Of a stretch of 64,000 nucleotides of DNA, positions 43,633-53,074 are shown piece by piece. The notes beneath the pieces are model-generated. The model saw only the letters and a list, made by a program, of their open reading frames with translations, was not told the DNA's origin and ran no database searches. Numbering within the stretch: the first letter of the stretch is position 1; each line of letters begins with the position of its first letter. This DNA comes from Melioribacter sp051488665 (lineage in GTDB: Bacteria; Bacteroidota; Ignavibacteria; Ignavibacteriales; Melioribacteraceae), in assembly GCF_051488665.1 (NCBI RefSeq), contig NZ_JBPSEG010000004.1, positions 1 to 64,000 of the forward strand, written 5' to 3'. The position numbers and the translations under genes were made by a program.

Positions 43633-44730
43633 CTATAATTTTTTTATATAGCCAATTCTTTTTTTCAACGAAGGGTGGCTGTAAAAGAACCATTCGACCA
43701 ACGGATGAGGATCTTTATCGGCAAGATTTTGTTCCGACAAAGCTTCGAGCGCGCTAATAAAGTCCTCTTTATTGCCGGTTGTTTTGACCGCGTATTCGTC
43801 CGCTTCGTATTCGAATTTTCTCGATATGGAATTCATTACCGGAGAAAGGGCTATCATAATAAATCCCAGGGAAATCGCCAGCAGCGGCAGCGCAGCAATC
43901 CTGTCAATACCGTCAAAACCGAACAGGGCAACTGCACAGGCGTAAAGTTCCGCCGCCAGATAGAAGCTCAAAAAACTGAAAACCGTACCGATTAAAATAT
44001 TTTTTATAATATGCTTTTTCTTGTAATGTCCGAGTTCGTGCGCAATCACGGCAATTATCTGTTGAGGCGAATAATTATCAAGCAAAGTATCTGCCAATAA
44101 TATTCTTTTTGATTTGCCTAAACCAGTAAAAGCAGCGTTGGCTTTTTTTGTATTCTTACTCATATTGAATTGCATGACGCTTTCCACTTTCAGTCCCGCA
44201 TTTTCAAAAAGCTCTTTAATTTTATCCTTAACCGGGTCATTGTCGAGCGGCGTTATTTTATAGAAAACCGGCATGATAACGAGAGGCACAATCCTGGCGA
44301 GAAACACCGAGAACAAAAAAGTAACAACGCCGAACGGCAGCCACCATAAATTACCGAACTTCTTAAGCGTCCAATAAAATATCAGAATAAGCGGAATGCC
44401 GATTGCGCCGCTTACCGACAGGCTTTTAAGTTTTTCTATTATCCACGACGCAATATTTTGATTCGACAAGCCGTATTTATGTTCAAGCAGATAATCTTCG
44501 TAAAAATCGAAGGGCAGCAGAATCGAATTTATTATTATGCCCGCGAATGCAATAAATAAAATCAATGCAATGTAATCGTTCCCGTTTAAAGACAGCGCTA
44601 ATCGTTCCAGGCGCGCGCTCCAACCGCCGGCAACAAACAACAGAAGCAGAATAAACGACAGGACGGTTTTGGAAACGGATACGATTATTTTAATCCGGTT
44701 ATATTCTTTCGATTTATCATCCGTTATCAT
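43633..44730 (-). CDS. M48-family membrane metalloprotease (CAAX-type)
   Basis: The 365-residue protein has about six or seven membrane helices and the zinc motif HELGH at 231-235. The third ligand is probably Glu309 in FEYEADEYA. The layout, including SILLPFDFYEDYLLEHKYGLSNQ and a C-terminal FYSHPSLKKRI, matches Ste24/CAAX-type M48 proteases. In bacteria these act in membrane protein quality control. Its start overlaps batE's stop by 4 bp, which ties it to the Bat system. Confidence 0.9.
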   Translation of the reverse strand: MITDDKSKEYNRIKIIVSVSKTVLSFILLLLFVAGGWSARLERLALSLNGNDYIALILFIAFAGIIINSILLPFDFYEDYLLEHKYGLSNQNIASWIIEKLKSLSVSGAIGIPLILIFYWTLKKFGNLWWLPFGVVTFLFSVFLARIVPLVIMPVFYKITPLDNDPVKDKIKELFENAGLKVESVMQFNMSKNTKKANAAFTGLGKSKRILLADTLLDNYSPQQIIAVIAHELGHYKKKHIIKNILIGTVFSFLSFYLAAELYACAVALFGFDGIDRIAALPLLAISLGFIMIALSPVMNSISRKFEYEADEYAVKTTGNKEDFISALEALSEQNLADKDPHPLVEWFFYSHPSLKKRIGYIKKL

Positions 44731-45482
44731 ATTTGTCCGACAGCGTTACTTTCCACCCATCCCACTTTACCGTCCGGCAGTTTTATTTTAAGCCAATCGC
44801 CCACTTTGTCGATCAGTTCCATTTTCAAACCCTCGTGTACTACGAATGCATCGTTGCTGTTTTCATCCGGAGCCGCTTTAACGCTGTATACGCTTTCCAC
44901 CATAACCCCGTATCGCACCGATTCTTCTCTGTTGTATCTTGTGTACAGAATTATCGAAAGTATAATCAACACCGGAAGAACAAATGAAGCCGTAAAGAAG
45001 GAGAGTTTCTGGATATTAATCTTTCTGGAAAGGAAGTACCCGCCAAGACTCGCCATAAATATCAGATAAACGGAAATTACAATTACCGCCCATCCGTCGA
45101 GCGAAAGAGAAGCCACTAAGGCGTCCCACCATTCGACCAGAAATATACGGGGAACTTCTTCCACTTTATCAACCGTTCTTGCTCGTGCAATCCGAAGATT
45201 ATAAAGAATGTCCTCGTCGCCGGGTTCGAGCTTCAATCCTTTTTCATAATACAAAATGGCATAGCCGATCTTACCAGATTTGAAATACGCATTGCCGAGA
45301 TTGTAGTAGAGCGCGGGGCTTTCGTATCCTGAATTGATAATTTCATTATAAAGTTCTATCGATTTATCGTAGCTCTTCTGCCGGTAAAAGTCGTTGGCTT
45401 TTTTAAACAGCTCCTCGGGAGACTGAGCCGTTAAATTAAAACTCATAGCTAAAATTAAAAACGCCGTTAATCGCAGTTTCAT
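44727..45482 (-). CDS. batE: BatE: TPR and SH3 protein
   Basis: The 251-residue protein has a signal peptide (about 1-19) and two or three TPR repeats (about 22-100, with ALYYNLGNAYFKSGKIGYAI). Two membrane helices follow (about 131-151 and 160-183). A bacterial SH3 domain at about 190-251 contains VKAAPDENSNDAFVVHEG. This is the BatE layout. It closes the Bat gene group and overlaps batD and the M48 gene by 4 bp each. Confidence 0.85.
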   Translation of the reverse strand: MKLRLTAFLILAMSFNLTAQSPEELFKKANDFYRQKSYDKSIELYNEIINSGYESPALYYNLGNAYFKSGKIGYAILYYEKGLKLEPGDEDILYNLRIARARTVDKVEEVPRIFLVEWWDALVASLSLDGWAVIVISVYLIFMASLGGYFLSRKINIQKLSFFTASFVLPVLIILSIILYTRYNREESVRYGVMVESVYSVKAAPDENSNDAFVVHEGLKMELIDKVGDWLKIKLPDGKVGWVESNAVGQI

Positions 45483-47305
45483 TTTTTCTTCTCCAGATAT
45501 GAATCGATTTCGACTATTGTTTTAACTGCGGTGTTGTAAAACTCGTTAGCTGAAATTACGGTTTCTGATTTAGGGGCAAACCTTACAAACTCGCACTTTT
45601 CCGATATATCCTTAATTTTACCCAGCAGTTCTTGCGGTACGTTATAAGCGCTCAATTTTTCCAGAGCCAGTTCAATTGTAAATTCCGATTTGTCGATGCC
45701 CAATTTGTCTTCCAGATACCCGAAAAGGGCGGAAGACAATTCGGAGTAGAATTTCTCTATATCGTTATTGTCGAGCGCTTTTTTGGCGGCTTTCAATCTT
45801 TTCTTTGCGGCTTTCTCAGCCTTTCTGTATTTGAGCAAACGAACGTCGCTTTCAATTTTTTCTTTCCTTCTGTTGATCAAAATCAATACCATCAAAGTAA
45901 GAGGCGAGGCGACCAAAATAATCCAGAACCACGGTTTTATCAGCGCGGATTCTTCTTTTTTCGTCAAACCCAAATCCGAGGTTTTGATATATCTTATATC
46001 TTCGCTCAGAAGTTTAATGTCTTCTTTGGAAAATCCTGAAGCCGGCGACTCATATTCGCCGACGCCCTTCAAAACATTAATTTCGTATTCCGGCGATTTA
46101 ATTGTCACGTATTTTTTTGTTGACGGATTGAAAAAAGAAAATTCCGTAGAAGGGATTACCTTTTTTCCGGGCGTTCTGGGAACAATCAGATATTCGGCAA
46201 TTTTTTGACCGGATATTACGGAGCCGCGATTAATATTTTCATAGACTTTCGGTTCATATTTTTCTATGCCTGCCGGCAGCAGGGGTTCGGGCACAGTTAA
46301 CAATTTTATATTGCCCGTTCCGGAAATCGTGTACCGGAGCGTAATGCTTTCGTTTGTGTAAGCTTCCTTCTTATCGATTTCGGTCTTTAGCGTAAAATTT
46401 CCCACCGCTCCGTTGAACGAAGCCGGAACGTTTTCCGAAGGCAGAGGGATTACATTTATTTTCAGAGTATTCGAGCGCGCTGTATATTCGATCGTTTCCG
46501 TTCTGCCGAAAAAGGAATCGTTAAAAAATTCGTCGAATATGTCGTTGCCCGACCTCTTTCGTCTGATTATAACGGGCACATTCAGTTCGAAAGGTGTTAC
46601 GCTGAGCGCTCCGGCGCGCGTAGGAAACAAAGCTACTTTTTTAATTTCTGCGACCCGGTACCTTTCGCCTTTATAAGTTCCAATCGTAAAATTGATAGTC
46701 TGTCTCGGTTCGATTTCTTCAGCCCAGAATCCCTGGTATTGTGGCAGTTTATTTATTTGTGGCGAGGCTATGTTTACTTTAGTATAAAGTTTATAAGTTA
46801 CCGTGATTTGTTCTCCGACGTATGCGCGGGTTTTACTTGCTTCCGCCAGTATGAATACGCTTTTGGCTAATTCTTCTTCAGTTATTTCGCCCGACGAAGT
46901 TTTTTTATCCTGCGGCGTTCCTTTGACTACATTTATCGTTATCGGTTCGGACTTATATATTTTGCCTTCGTAGTCGACGCTCGCTTCGCCTATTGTAAAT
47001 TTACCGATGCCCGAGGGTTGAAGTATATAAGAATAAGTTAAGGACGCCGACACTTTGCCGTTTATTATTTGCATACTCGTAGATTGATTAGGTCCGCTCA
47101 AAACTCTGAAACCTTCAAAAGAAGGCGGACTGAAATTAGTCAAATTATGAATCGACTCCCCTTCGAAAGTAAAATAAACCTGAAATCGTTCGTATTGCGA
47201 TACGGTTGTTTTGTCGACGCTTGCGCTGAAACTTTGCGCACGGAGCAGAGCGCCGCTACAAATAATCAGAATCAGCGTTACAAACTTTCTAATAGATTTT
47301 TCCAT
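45479..47305 (-). CDS. batD: BatD: periplasmic oxygen-tolerance protein
   Basis: The 608-residue protein has a signal peptide (about 1-23) and Ig-like BatD modules (about 24-440, with LSGPNQSTSMQIINGKVSASLTYSYIL). One membrane helix lies near 470-490 (WFWIILVASPLTLMVLILI), followed by a cytoplasmic region with charged helices and a DNNDIEKFYSELSSALFGYL stretch. BatD works with the VWA proteins BatA and BatB in the envelope. It follows batC by 18 bp. Confidence 0.9.
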   Translation of the reverse strand: MEKSIRKFVTLILIICSGALLRAQSFSASVDKTTVSQYERFQVYFTFEGESIHNLTNFSPPSFEGFRVLSGPNQSTSMQIINGKVSASLTYSYILQPSGIGKFTIGEASVDYEGKIYKSEPITINVVKGTPQDKKTSSGEITEEELAKSVFILAEASKTRAYVGEQITVTYKLYTKVNIASPQINKLPQYQGFWAEEIEPRQTINFTIGTYKGERYRVAEIKKVALFPTRAGALSVTPFELNVPVIIRRKRSGNDIFDEFFNDSFFGRTETIEYTARSNTLKINVIPLPSENVPASFNGAVGNFTLKTEIDKKEAYTNESITLRYTISGTGNIKLLTVPEPLLPAGIEKYEPKVYENINRGSVISGQKIAEYLIVPRTPGKKVIPSTEFSFFNPSTKKYVTIKSPEYEINVLKGVGEYESPASGFSKEDIKLLSEDIRYIKTSDLGLTKKEESALIKPWFWIILVASPLTLMVLILINRRKEKIESDVRLLKYRKAEKAAKKRLKAAKKALDNNDIEKFYSELSSALFGYLEDKLGIDKSEFTIELALEKLSAYNVPQELLGKIKDISEKCEFVRFAPKSETVISANEFYNTAVKTIVEIDSYLEKKK

Positions 47306-47323
47306 AATCCACCCGGTGTTGAA

Positions 47324-48055
47324 TTACCAATCTTTTTCCGTTTTAACGGGTTTACCCTGCATCTTACGCAGCTTTTTTTGCAATTCTTTTTCGTTGTCTT
47401 TTAACGCATCGAGTATTCTTTGCGCTTCTTCTTTGGAAATCTGATTTTTCTGTTGCTGTTGCTGCCGTTGTTGATTTTGTTTGTCGTTTTTATTTTTGTT
47501 ATCGTTCTGGTTGTCTTTATTGTCTTGGTCGTTATTCCGGTTCTCTTTTTTATTCTGATTATTATTTTTATCCTTGTTTTGATCTTTATTTTGATTCTGG
47601 TTTTGGTTTTGATTTTGATTCTGCTGTTGTTTCATTTTATTCAAAGCGTACGAAAGATTATACTTGGTTTCGAGATCGTCGGGGTTTAGCTTAAGGGCAT
47701 TCTTGTAAGCTTCGACGCTTTCTTTATATTTTTCCTGCTTCAGTAATGAGTTGCCGATATTGTGGAATATTTTCGCTTTCAGGAAATTATCGTCGGTAAA
47801 CGAGAGAGCATTTTTGAAGGATTGAATGGCTTCGTCGTATCTTCCCTGTTTATAATACGCGTCGCCCAGGTTGAAATGACCTTCGAACAAATCATTCTTT
47901 TTATCGAGACTTTTCTTAAAATTCACTTCGGCTTCGCTATACTTTCCGTCTTTATATAACTCCGCGCCTTCGTTTATTAAATTTCTAACGCTCTGTCCGT
48001 AAGCGACTCCCTGAAGCAAAAGAATAACAGCGCAATATATTATTATCCTCTTCAT
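47324..48055 (-). CDS. batC: BatC: TPR protein with Q/N-rich linker
   Basis: The 243-residue protein has a signal peptide (about 1-20). Three TPR repeats occupy about 24-140 (FEGHFNLGDAYYKQGRYDEAIQ, IFHNIGNSLLKQEKYKES). A striking segment at about 141-205 is composed almost only of Q, N, K, D and R. A helical C-terminus closes the protein. BatC is a periplasmic scaffold of the Bat complex. The low-complexity segment is longer than I would expect and could mediate oligomerisation. Confidence 0.85.
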   Translation of the reverse strand: MKRIIIYCAVILLLQGVAYGQSVRNLINEGAELYKDGKYSEAEVNFKKSLDKKNDLFEGHFNLGDAYYKQGRYDEAIQSFKNALSFTDDNFLKAKIFHNIGNSLLKQEKYKESVEAYKNALKLNPDDLETKYNLSYALNKMKQQQNQNQNQNQNQNKDQNKDKNNNQNKKENRNNDQDNKDNQNDNKNKNDKQNQQRQQQQQKNQISKEEAQRILDALKDNEKELQKKLRKMQGKPVKTEKDW

Positions 48056-49095
48056 TCCGAAACCTCTCTCATATTTACAATTTTAGCGGCGAATCGGGAC
48101 TTATTGTAAGAAATCAGAAAGTCGAGCAGCAAAAGAATAATCGCAGGCGCAAGAAAATAATAAAAACGGTCTTCATAATCGGTTATTCTTTTGGCGCCGT
48201 ATTCGGTCGCTTCAATTTTTGCCAGGTCGTTATAAATGGCTTCCAGTTCGTCTTCCGTGTTCGTGCCGTGATAGTACTTGCCTCCGGTTTCACCGGCAAT
48301 TTTCTTAAGTATCTCGTCGTTGAGTCGCGTTAACACGATTTCGCCGTTTGTATCTTTTTTATATCCTGTGCGAACTCCCGCCTGATTATAAACCGGAATA
48401 GGAACGCCCGAAGCCGAACCGAGACCTATCGAATAAATCACCACGTCTTTATCTTTTGCTTTTTCAATCGAAGCGTCGATATCGCCTTCGTGGTCTTCGC
48501 CGTCCGTAATCAGGATTATTGCTTTTTGCGTCGGGTCGTCGTATTTGAACGAATTCAACGCAAGGTCGATAGCTGCGGCAATTGCAGTGCCCTGCTGCGG
48601 AACGGAATTAAAGTCGACAGCGTTCAGAAACAGATTGGCGGCGTTGTAATCCGTCGTAAGGGGAAATTGAATGTACGCCCTTCCGGCAAAAACAATTAAA
48701 CCCAGGCGGTCGCCCTGAAGCCTTCTAATCAGTTTGGATATTTCGTATTTGGCTTTTTCGAGTCGATTTGGTTTTATGTCTTCCGCCTGCATACTTTTCG
48801 ATACGTCGAGCAATATATAAACGTCGAAGCCGACTTGCTTTACTTCTTCGACTTTTGTTCCCACCTGCGGATTTGCCAGCGCAATCATCAGAAAGGAAAT
48901 CGACGTTATAAAGAATCCGAACTTAAGATGTTTTTTTAAACCGCTGTAGGACGGCATTAATACGGTGTGCAATATAGTATTACTAAATCGTCCTAATAGT
49001 TTTGTCTGCTTTTTATAAAGGTATAAATAGAGCGCAATCAACAGCGGTATCAAAAACAGACCGTATAAAAATTCGATATGTTCAAAACGAATCAT
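48052..49095 (-). CDS. batB: BatB: VWA-domain membrane protein
   Basis: The frame reaches a TTG at 49101 that overlaps batA, but the ATG at 49095 is more likely. The protein has two N-terminal helices, then a VWA domain with an intact metal site DVSKSM near 92, GLIVFAG, and LITDGEDHEG. A C-terminal helix follows. It belongs to the Bat/aerotolerance VWA family. It follows batA and precedes batC with short overlaps. Confidence 0.9.
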   Translation of the reverse strand: MIRFEHIEFLYGLFLIPLLIALYLYLYKKQTKLLGRFSNTILHTVLMPSYSGLKKHLKFGFFITSISFLMIALANPQVGTKVEEVKQVGFDVYILLDVSKSMQAEDIKPNRLEKAKYEISKLIRRLQGDRLGLIVFAGRAYIQFPLTTDYNAANLFLNAVDFNSVPQQGTAIAAAIDLALNSFKYDDPTQKAIILITDGEDHEGDIDASIEKAKDKDVVIYSIGLGSASGVPIPVYNQAGVRTGYKKDTNGEIVLTRLNDEILKKIAGETGGKYYHGTNTEDELEAIYNDLAKIEATEYGAKRITDYEDRFYYFLAPAIILLLLDFLISYNKSRFAAKIVNMREVSE

Positions 49096-49097
49096 AT

Positions 49098-50093
49098 TCA
49101 AGGCAGCTTTCTTAAATAAAATTTATCCAAAGAAAATTCCGTCAGCAATAAAATCAAACCGCCCAATGCCCAAAAGAAAAATAACTCTTTTGCATGACGG
49201 TACGAGGTCACTTCCACTTTAGTTTTTTCGAGTTTATCAATTTCGTCGTAGATTTCAGCCAGTTTACGGTTGCTCGTAGCGCGGAAATATTTGCCGCCCG
49301 TAATTTGAGAAATCTGTTTAAGCAAGTTTTCATCGATTTCAACCGGCACCATCTGCCTTCTTATACCGAAAGGCGTTTGAAACGGATAAGGCGCCTGTCC
49401 CAGCGAACCTACTCCGACTGTATATATTCTTATGCCGAACTTTTGAGCTATTTGCGCGGCTGTTACCGGATCAATTTCGCCAGCGTTATTGACTCCGTCG
49501 GTCAATAATATCATTACTTTACTTTTAGCGTTGCTGTCTTTAAGCCTGTTAACTCCGTTTGCGATTGCGTTTCCTATTGCTGTTCCGTCCTGGATCATGC
49601 CGCTTTTTATTTCTGCCAGAAGATTCCGCAATACGTTGTAATCGATCGTAAGCGGGCATTGAGTAAAACTTTCCCCCGCGAAAATTACGAGACCGATTCT
49701 GTCGTTCGTTCTTCCTCTTATAAAATCTCCGATGACGTTTTTAGCGGCTTCGAGACGGTTGGGCTTGAAATCCTCCGCCAGCATACTGCCCGAAACGTCG
49801 AGCACAATTGCAATATCGATTCCTTCGGTATAAATATTTTCTCCGCTCGAAAATGTTTGAGGTCGCGCAAAGGCAATTATCAGCAATCCGATTCCGAGCA
49901 ATCTTAATACAGCCGGCAGGTGAACCAATCTTTCCTTAATGCCTCCGGGCACGTCTCCGAAGAGCTTCAACGAAGGAAAGAGAATCGAGGGGGAATATTT
50001 ATCGCGCTTTTTCCAGCAGTAATAAAAAAGCAACGGCAATAACAGCAGTAAATACAAAACCCATTGATTTGCGAATTCAATATCCTTAAACAT
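49098..50093 (-). CDS. batA: BatA: VWA-domain membrane protein
   Basis: The 331-residue protein has two N-terminal membrane helices (about 9-27 and 58-78). A VWA domain follows (about 88-290), with DVSGSM near 97, LVIFAGESFTQCPLT and ILLTDGVNNAGEIDP. A final helix ends near 325. This is the BatA layout; the metal site is complete. It overlaps both neighbours by a few bases. Confidence 0.9.
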   Translation of the reverse strand: MFKDIEFANQWVLYLLLLLPLLFYYCWKKRDKYSPSILFPSLKLFGDVPGGIKERLVHLPAVLRLLGIGLLIIAFARPQTFSSGENIYTEGIDIAIVLDVSGSMLAEDFKPNRLEAAKNVIGDFIRGRTNDRIGLVIFAGESFTQCPLTIDYNVLRNLLAEIKSGMIQDGTAIGNAIANGVNRLKDSNAKSKVMILLTDGVNNAGEIDPVTAAQIAQKFGIRIYTVGVGSLGQAPYPFQTPFGIRRQMVPVEIDENLLKQISQITGGKYFRATSNRKLAEIYDEIDKLEKTKVEVTSYRHAKELFFFWALGGLILLLTEFSLDKFYLRKLP

Positions 50094-51027
50094 TTTCTTC
50101 AGCCTCTACTTCCTTTTGGGGATAGTAAGCAGTCCGCTCGACAATTTCGTACGCCTGTTTCATCATCTCTTCATTGACTTCGGGAAGCGGTTCGAATTTT
50201 GCAAACTTTACCATATCCGCATTATTGAAAAACCTTTCCGAAGTATCGATTATCTTTCCGCCGTCATTACTCTTCCTTAGCTCGTCAATAATTTCGGAGG
50301 TCGTTTGTTCAAGAGCGTTGAATCCGAATCTTTCTTCGAAATATTTTCTGATTATTTCCGTTATCTCGCTGTGGTAATCTTTTATAAATCCCCGCTGCCA
50401 TAATTTCTTTGCTTCGAGCTCTTTGAGGGAAGCCAGAGCTTTTTCGTGCGGCGGTATTTTGACCGTCTCAACTGATTCTTCCGCTGCGCCTTTTTTCTTT
50501 TTCCGGTAACGGTAGGCAATATAAATCAGAGCCAATACGATTAAGACGACCAAGATTATCAAGAATATCATCAGCCAGTCTAACGGTATTGTTACGGGAG
50601 CTTTTACGTCGCGTATATCTTTTTCCGGATCTATTTTTAGAGAATGAACATTTACAACCAGACTGTCGACAAGAGCAAGTCCCGTATCTTTGCCTGCTAC
50701 ATATTTTATACGAAATGAGGGAATTGTTACGCGCGCCGAATCATAGTATGAAAACAGATAGCCTCGCTTTTCGATAATCTTATTGTCGACTTTATCAATT
50801 GAAGTCGTAAGAGTGTCGATAAATTCGAGATTTTTCAAAGAATCTTTTATCGATGGCATCAATATTTTAACGTCCGGCGAACGAGTAATTTCCAGCTGAT
50901 ATTTAATATAGTCGCCGATTTTATAGTCGGAAGTGTCGGTCGTCGCCTTAACCGAGACTTGCTGAGCGTTAATTCCCCCCGCAATAAAAATAGAAAGGAG
51001 AATATTTATGAATATCCGGTTCACCAT
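50086..51027 (-). CDS. Bat operon membrane protein with BatD-like layout, unnamed
   Basis: The 313-residue protein has a signal peptide (about 1-21) and a periplasmic Ig-like region (about 22-145). A single membrane helix lies at about 150-172 (WLMIFLIILVVLIVLALIYIA), followed by a basic stretch and a cytoplasmic helical domain (about 190-313) with YHSEITEIIRKYFEERFG. The same order occurs in BatD, but it is shorter. It sits between the DUF58 protein and batA, where a similar orf is often found in Bacteroidota. Function unknown. Confidence 0.75.
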   Translation of the reverse strand: MVNRIFINILLSIFIAGGINAQQVSVKATTDTSDYKIGDYIKYQLEITRSPDVKILMPSIKDSLKNLEFIDTLTTSIDKVDNKIIEKRGYLFSYYDSARVTIPSFRIKYVAGKDTGLALVDSLVVNVHSLKIDPEKDIRDVKAPVTIPLDWLMIFLIILVVLIVLALIYIAYRYRKKKKGAAEESVETVKIPPHEKALASLKELEAKKLWQRGFIKDYHSEITEIIRKYFEERFGFNALEQTTSEIIDELRKSNDGGKIIDTSERFFNNADMVKFAKFEPLPEVNEEMMKQAYEIVERTAYYPQKEVEAEENV

Positions 51028-51896
51028 CTTCTTTCCCGCATCTTGAAAAATTCAACCAAAGGTTTGACATAGGATTGGCTGGAATCTATTTCAACCGAGT
51101 CGATTCCTCCGGAAATAAAAATCGATTTTCTGTAATCGTTCAATCTCCGTATAGTTTCAAAATAATTTACCTCGAAATCTCCGCTGTTAGTATCGACAAA
51201 TCTGACTCCGCCGGTTTCGGGGTCGTGAAATTTAATCAGTCCGAATCCTTTGAGTTCTTTTTCTCTCCTGTCGTTAAGAACGATTCCAACGAGGTCGTGT
51301 TTTTTGCCGACTATTCTTAGGATTTTGTCATAGCCTTCATCCAGAAAATCCGAAATCAAAAACACAATGGCTCTCTTTTTAACCGCATGATTCAGGTATT
51401 CGAGAGCTTGTTTGATATTTGTTTTGTTGCCCCGGGGTTCGAATGAAAGCACTTCCCTGATCAATCTGAGCGAATGAGTTTTTCCTTTTTTGGGAGGAAT
51501 AAATTTTTCGATTTGATCGGTAAAAAGAATCAAACCGACTTTGTCGTTGTTTTTAAGCGCCGAGAAAGCCAGGATTGCGCTCAATTCGGCGGCTATTCTC
51601 TGTTTGTTTTTCTCTCCGCTTCCGAAAAGCAGAGAGCCGCTCATATCGACCATAAGAATAACCGTCAGTTCTCTTTCCTCTTCAAAGACTTTCACAAACG
51701 GGTGTCCGAAACGAGCAGTTACGTTCCAATCGATATTTCTGATATCGTCGCCGATCTGATATTCGCGCACTTCGGCAAATTCCATTCCCCTGCCTTTGAA
51801 TACGGAATGGTATTCGCCGGAAAACAATTCGTTTACCAGTCCGCGCGTGCGTATTTCAATATGTCTTACTTGTTTGAGTAAATCTTTGGCAATCAT
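51021..51896 (-). CDS. DUF58 VWA-like protein
   Basis: The 291-residue protein starts with the DUF58 hallmark: RTRGLVNELFSGEYHSVFKGRGMEF near 17-41, then REYQIGDDIRNIDWNVTAR near 44-62. A VWA-like fold follows with DMSGSLLFGSG near 88. The protein is a frequent partner of MoxR ATPases and Bat proteins. It starts 15 bp after moxR and overlaps the next gene by 7 bp. Confidence 0.92.
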   Translation of the reverse strand: MIAKDLLKQVRHIEIRTRGLVNELFSGEYHSVFKGRGMEFAEVREYQIGDDIRNIDWNVTARFGHPFVKVFEEERELTVILMVDMSGSLLFGSGEKNKQRIAAELSAILAFSALKNNDKVGLILFTDQIEKFIPPKKGKTHSLRLIREVLSFEPRGNKTNIKQALEYLNHAVKKRAIVFLISDFLDEGYDKILRIVGKKHDLVGIVLNDRREKELKGFGLIKFHDPETGGVRFVDTNSGDFEVNYFETIRRLNDYRKSIFISGGIDSVEIDSSQSYVKPLVEFFKMRERRW

Positions 51897-51911
51897 TATC
51901 GAATCCGGATA

Positions 51912-52895
51912 TTAAGGCACTTCCACTCTGTTAAGTATTGTCTGGATTATTTTTTCGGAAGTAATTTCTTCCGCTTCGGCTTCGTATGTAACGGCGATTC
52001 TGTGTCTCAGCACGTCGTAACAAATCGAACGGACGTCTTCGGGAATTACGTATCCTCTCCTTCTTATAAAAGCCATAGCTCTTGCGCCTAGCGCTAGATT
52101 GATTGTGGCTCTCGGAGAAGCTCCGTAACTAATTAAATCCGTAAGTTCGTCCAGTCCGTAGTCTTTCGGATTTCTCGTGGCAAAAACAATGTCGAGTATA
52201 TATTTTTCAACTTTTTCATCCATATAAACTTCGTGCACAAGGTTTCGAGCGCGCAGTATGTCGTCCGGATTAATTACTTGTTTAACTTCGGGCAAACTTT
52301 GCGAAGAATTCAATTTCATTATTTTCAGTTCTTCTTCCCTGGTGGGATATGTTATTTTAACTTTGAGCATGAAGCGGTCGACCTGAGCTTCCGGCAAAGG
52401 ATATGTGCCTTCCTGTTCGATCGGGTTCTGAGTCGCCAAAACGAGAAACGGTTCGTCGAGTTTGAAGGTAGTGTCGCCAATTGTAACCTGGCGTTCTTGC
52501 ATAGCCTCGAGCAATGCGCTTTGAACTTTTGCGGGAGCTCTGTTTATCTCGTCTGCAAGTATGAAATTGGAAAACACCGGTCCTTTTTTAATTGTAAAGT
52601 TGCCGTCTTTTTGATTGTAAATTAAAGTGCCGATCAAATCGGCAGGCAATAAATCCGGCGTGAACTGAATCCTTTGAAATTTGGCTTTCATCGAAGAGGC
52701 GAGAGTTTTAATTGCGAGCGTCTTTGCCAGTCCCGGCACGCCTTCCAAAAGCACGTGACCGTTGCCCAACAATCCGATAACCAGCCGTTCGAGCATATAT
52801 TTTTGACCGACAATCACTTTGCCGATTTCATTAAACAAAATGTCAATGAACTCGCTTTCGCGTCTGATTTTTTCGTTTAATGCCGAAATGTCCAA
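51912..52895 (-). CDS. MoxR-family AAA+ ATPase
   Basis: I choose the TTG at 52895, which has a GAGGTGG site 5 bp upstream; the longer frame to 52949 also starts with a TTG but lacks one. The 328-residue protein has Walker A GVPGLAKTLA (52-61), Walker B FILADEINRAP near 113, and NPIEQEGTYPLPEAQVDRF. MoxR ATPases act as chaperones for VWA proteins. It opens the 23-gene minus-strand run and is its likely promoter-proximal gene. Confidence 0.92.
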   Translation of the reverse strand: MDISALNEKIRRESEFIDILFNEIGKVIVGQKYMLERLVIGLLGNGHVLLEGVPGLAKTLAIKTLASSMKAKFQRIQFTPDLLPADLIGTLIYNQKDGNFTIKKGPVFSNFILADEINRAPAKVQSALLEAMQERQVTIGDTTFKLDEPFLVLATQNPIEQEGTYPLPEAQVDRFMLKVKITYPTREEELKIMKLNSSQSLPEVKQVINPDDILRARNLVHEVYMDEKVEKYILDIVFATRNPKDYGLDELTDLISYGASPRATINLALGARAMAFIRRRGYVIPEDVRSICYDVLRHRIAVTYEAEAEEITSEKIIQTILNRVEVP

Positions 52896-53074
52896 TTTGC
52901 CACCTCTATATTTTTTAAAATCGTTTGGTTTTACAAAACTCGCATACAAAAGTTTCTGTAATTTTTACGAAACGTAAATATAACAATATTCGAAAAGAGA
53001 CGTGCAATTCGATTATTATAGTCAGAATTGATCGGATTTATTAAATTGAGCTGCTACAAAAAAAGAGGTACTAT

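Noticed and set aside
47420..47689. A strongly hydrophobic plus-strand frame of L, I, V residues
   Set aside because: It is antisense to the Q/N-rich segment of batC; composition follows from the repeat on the other strand.
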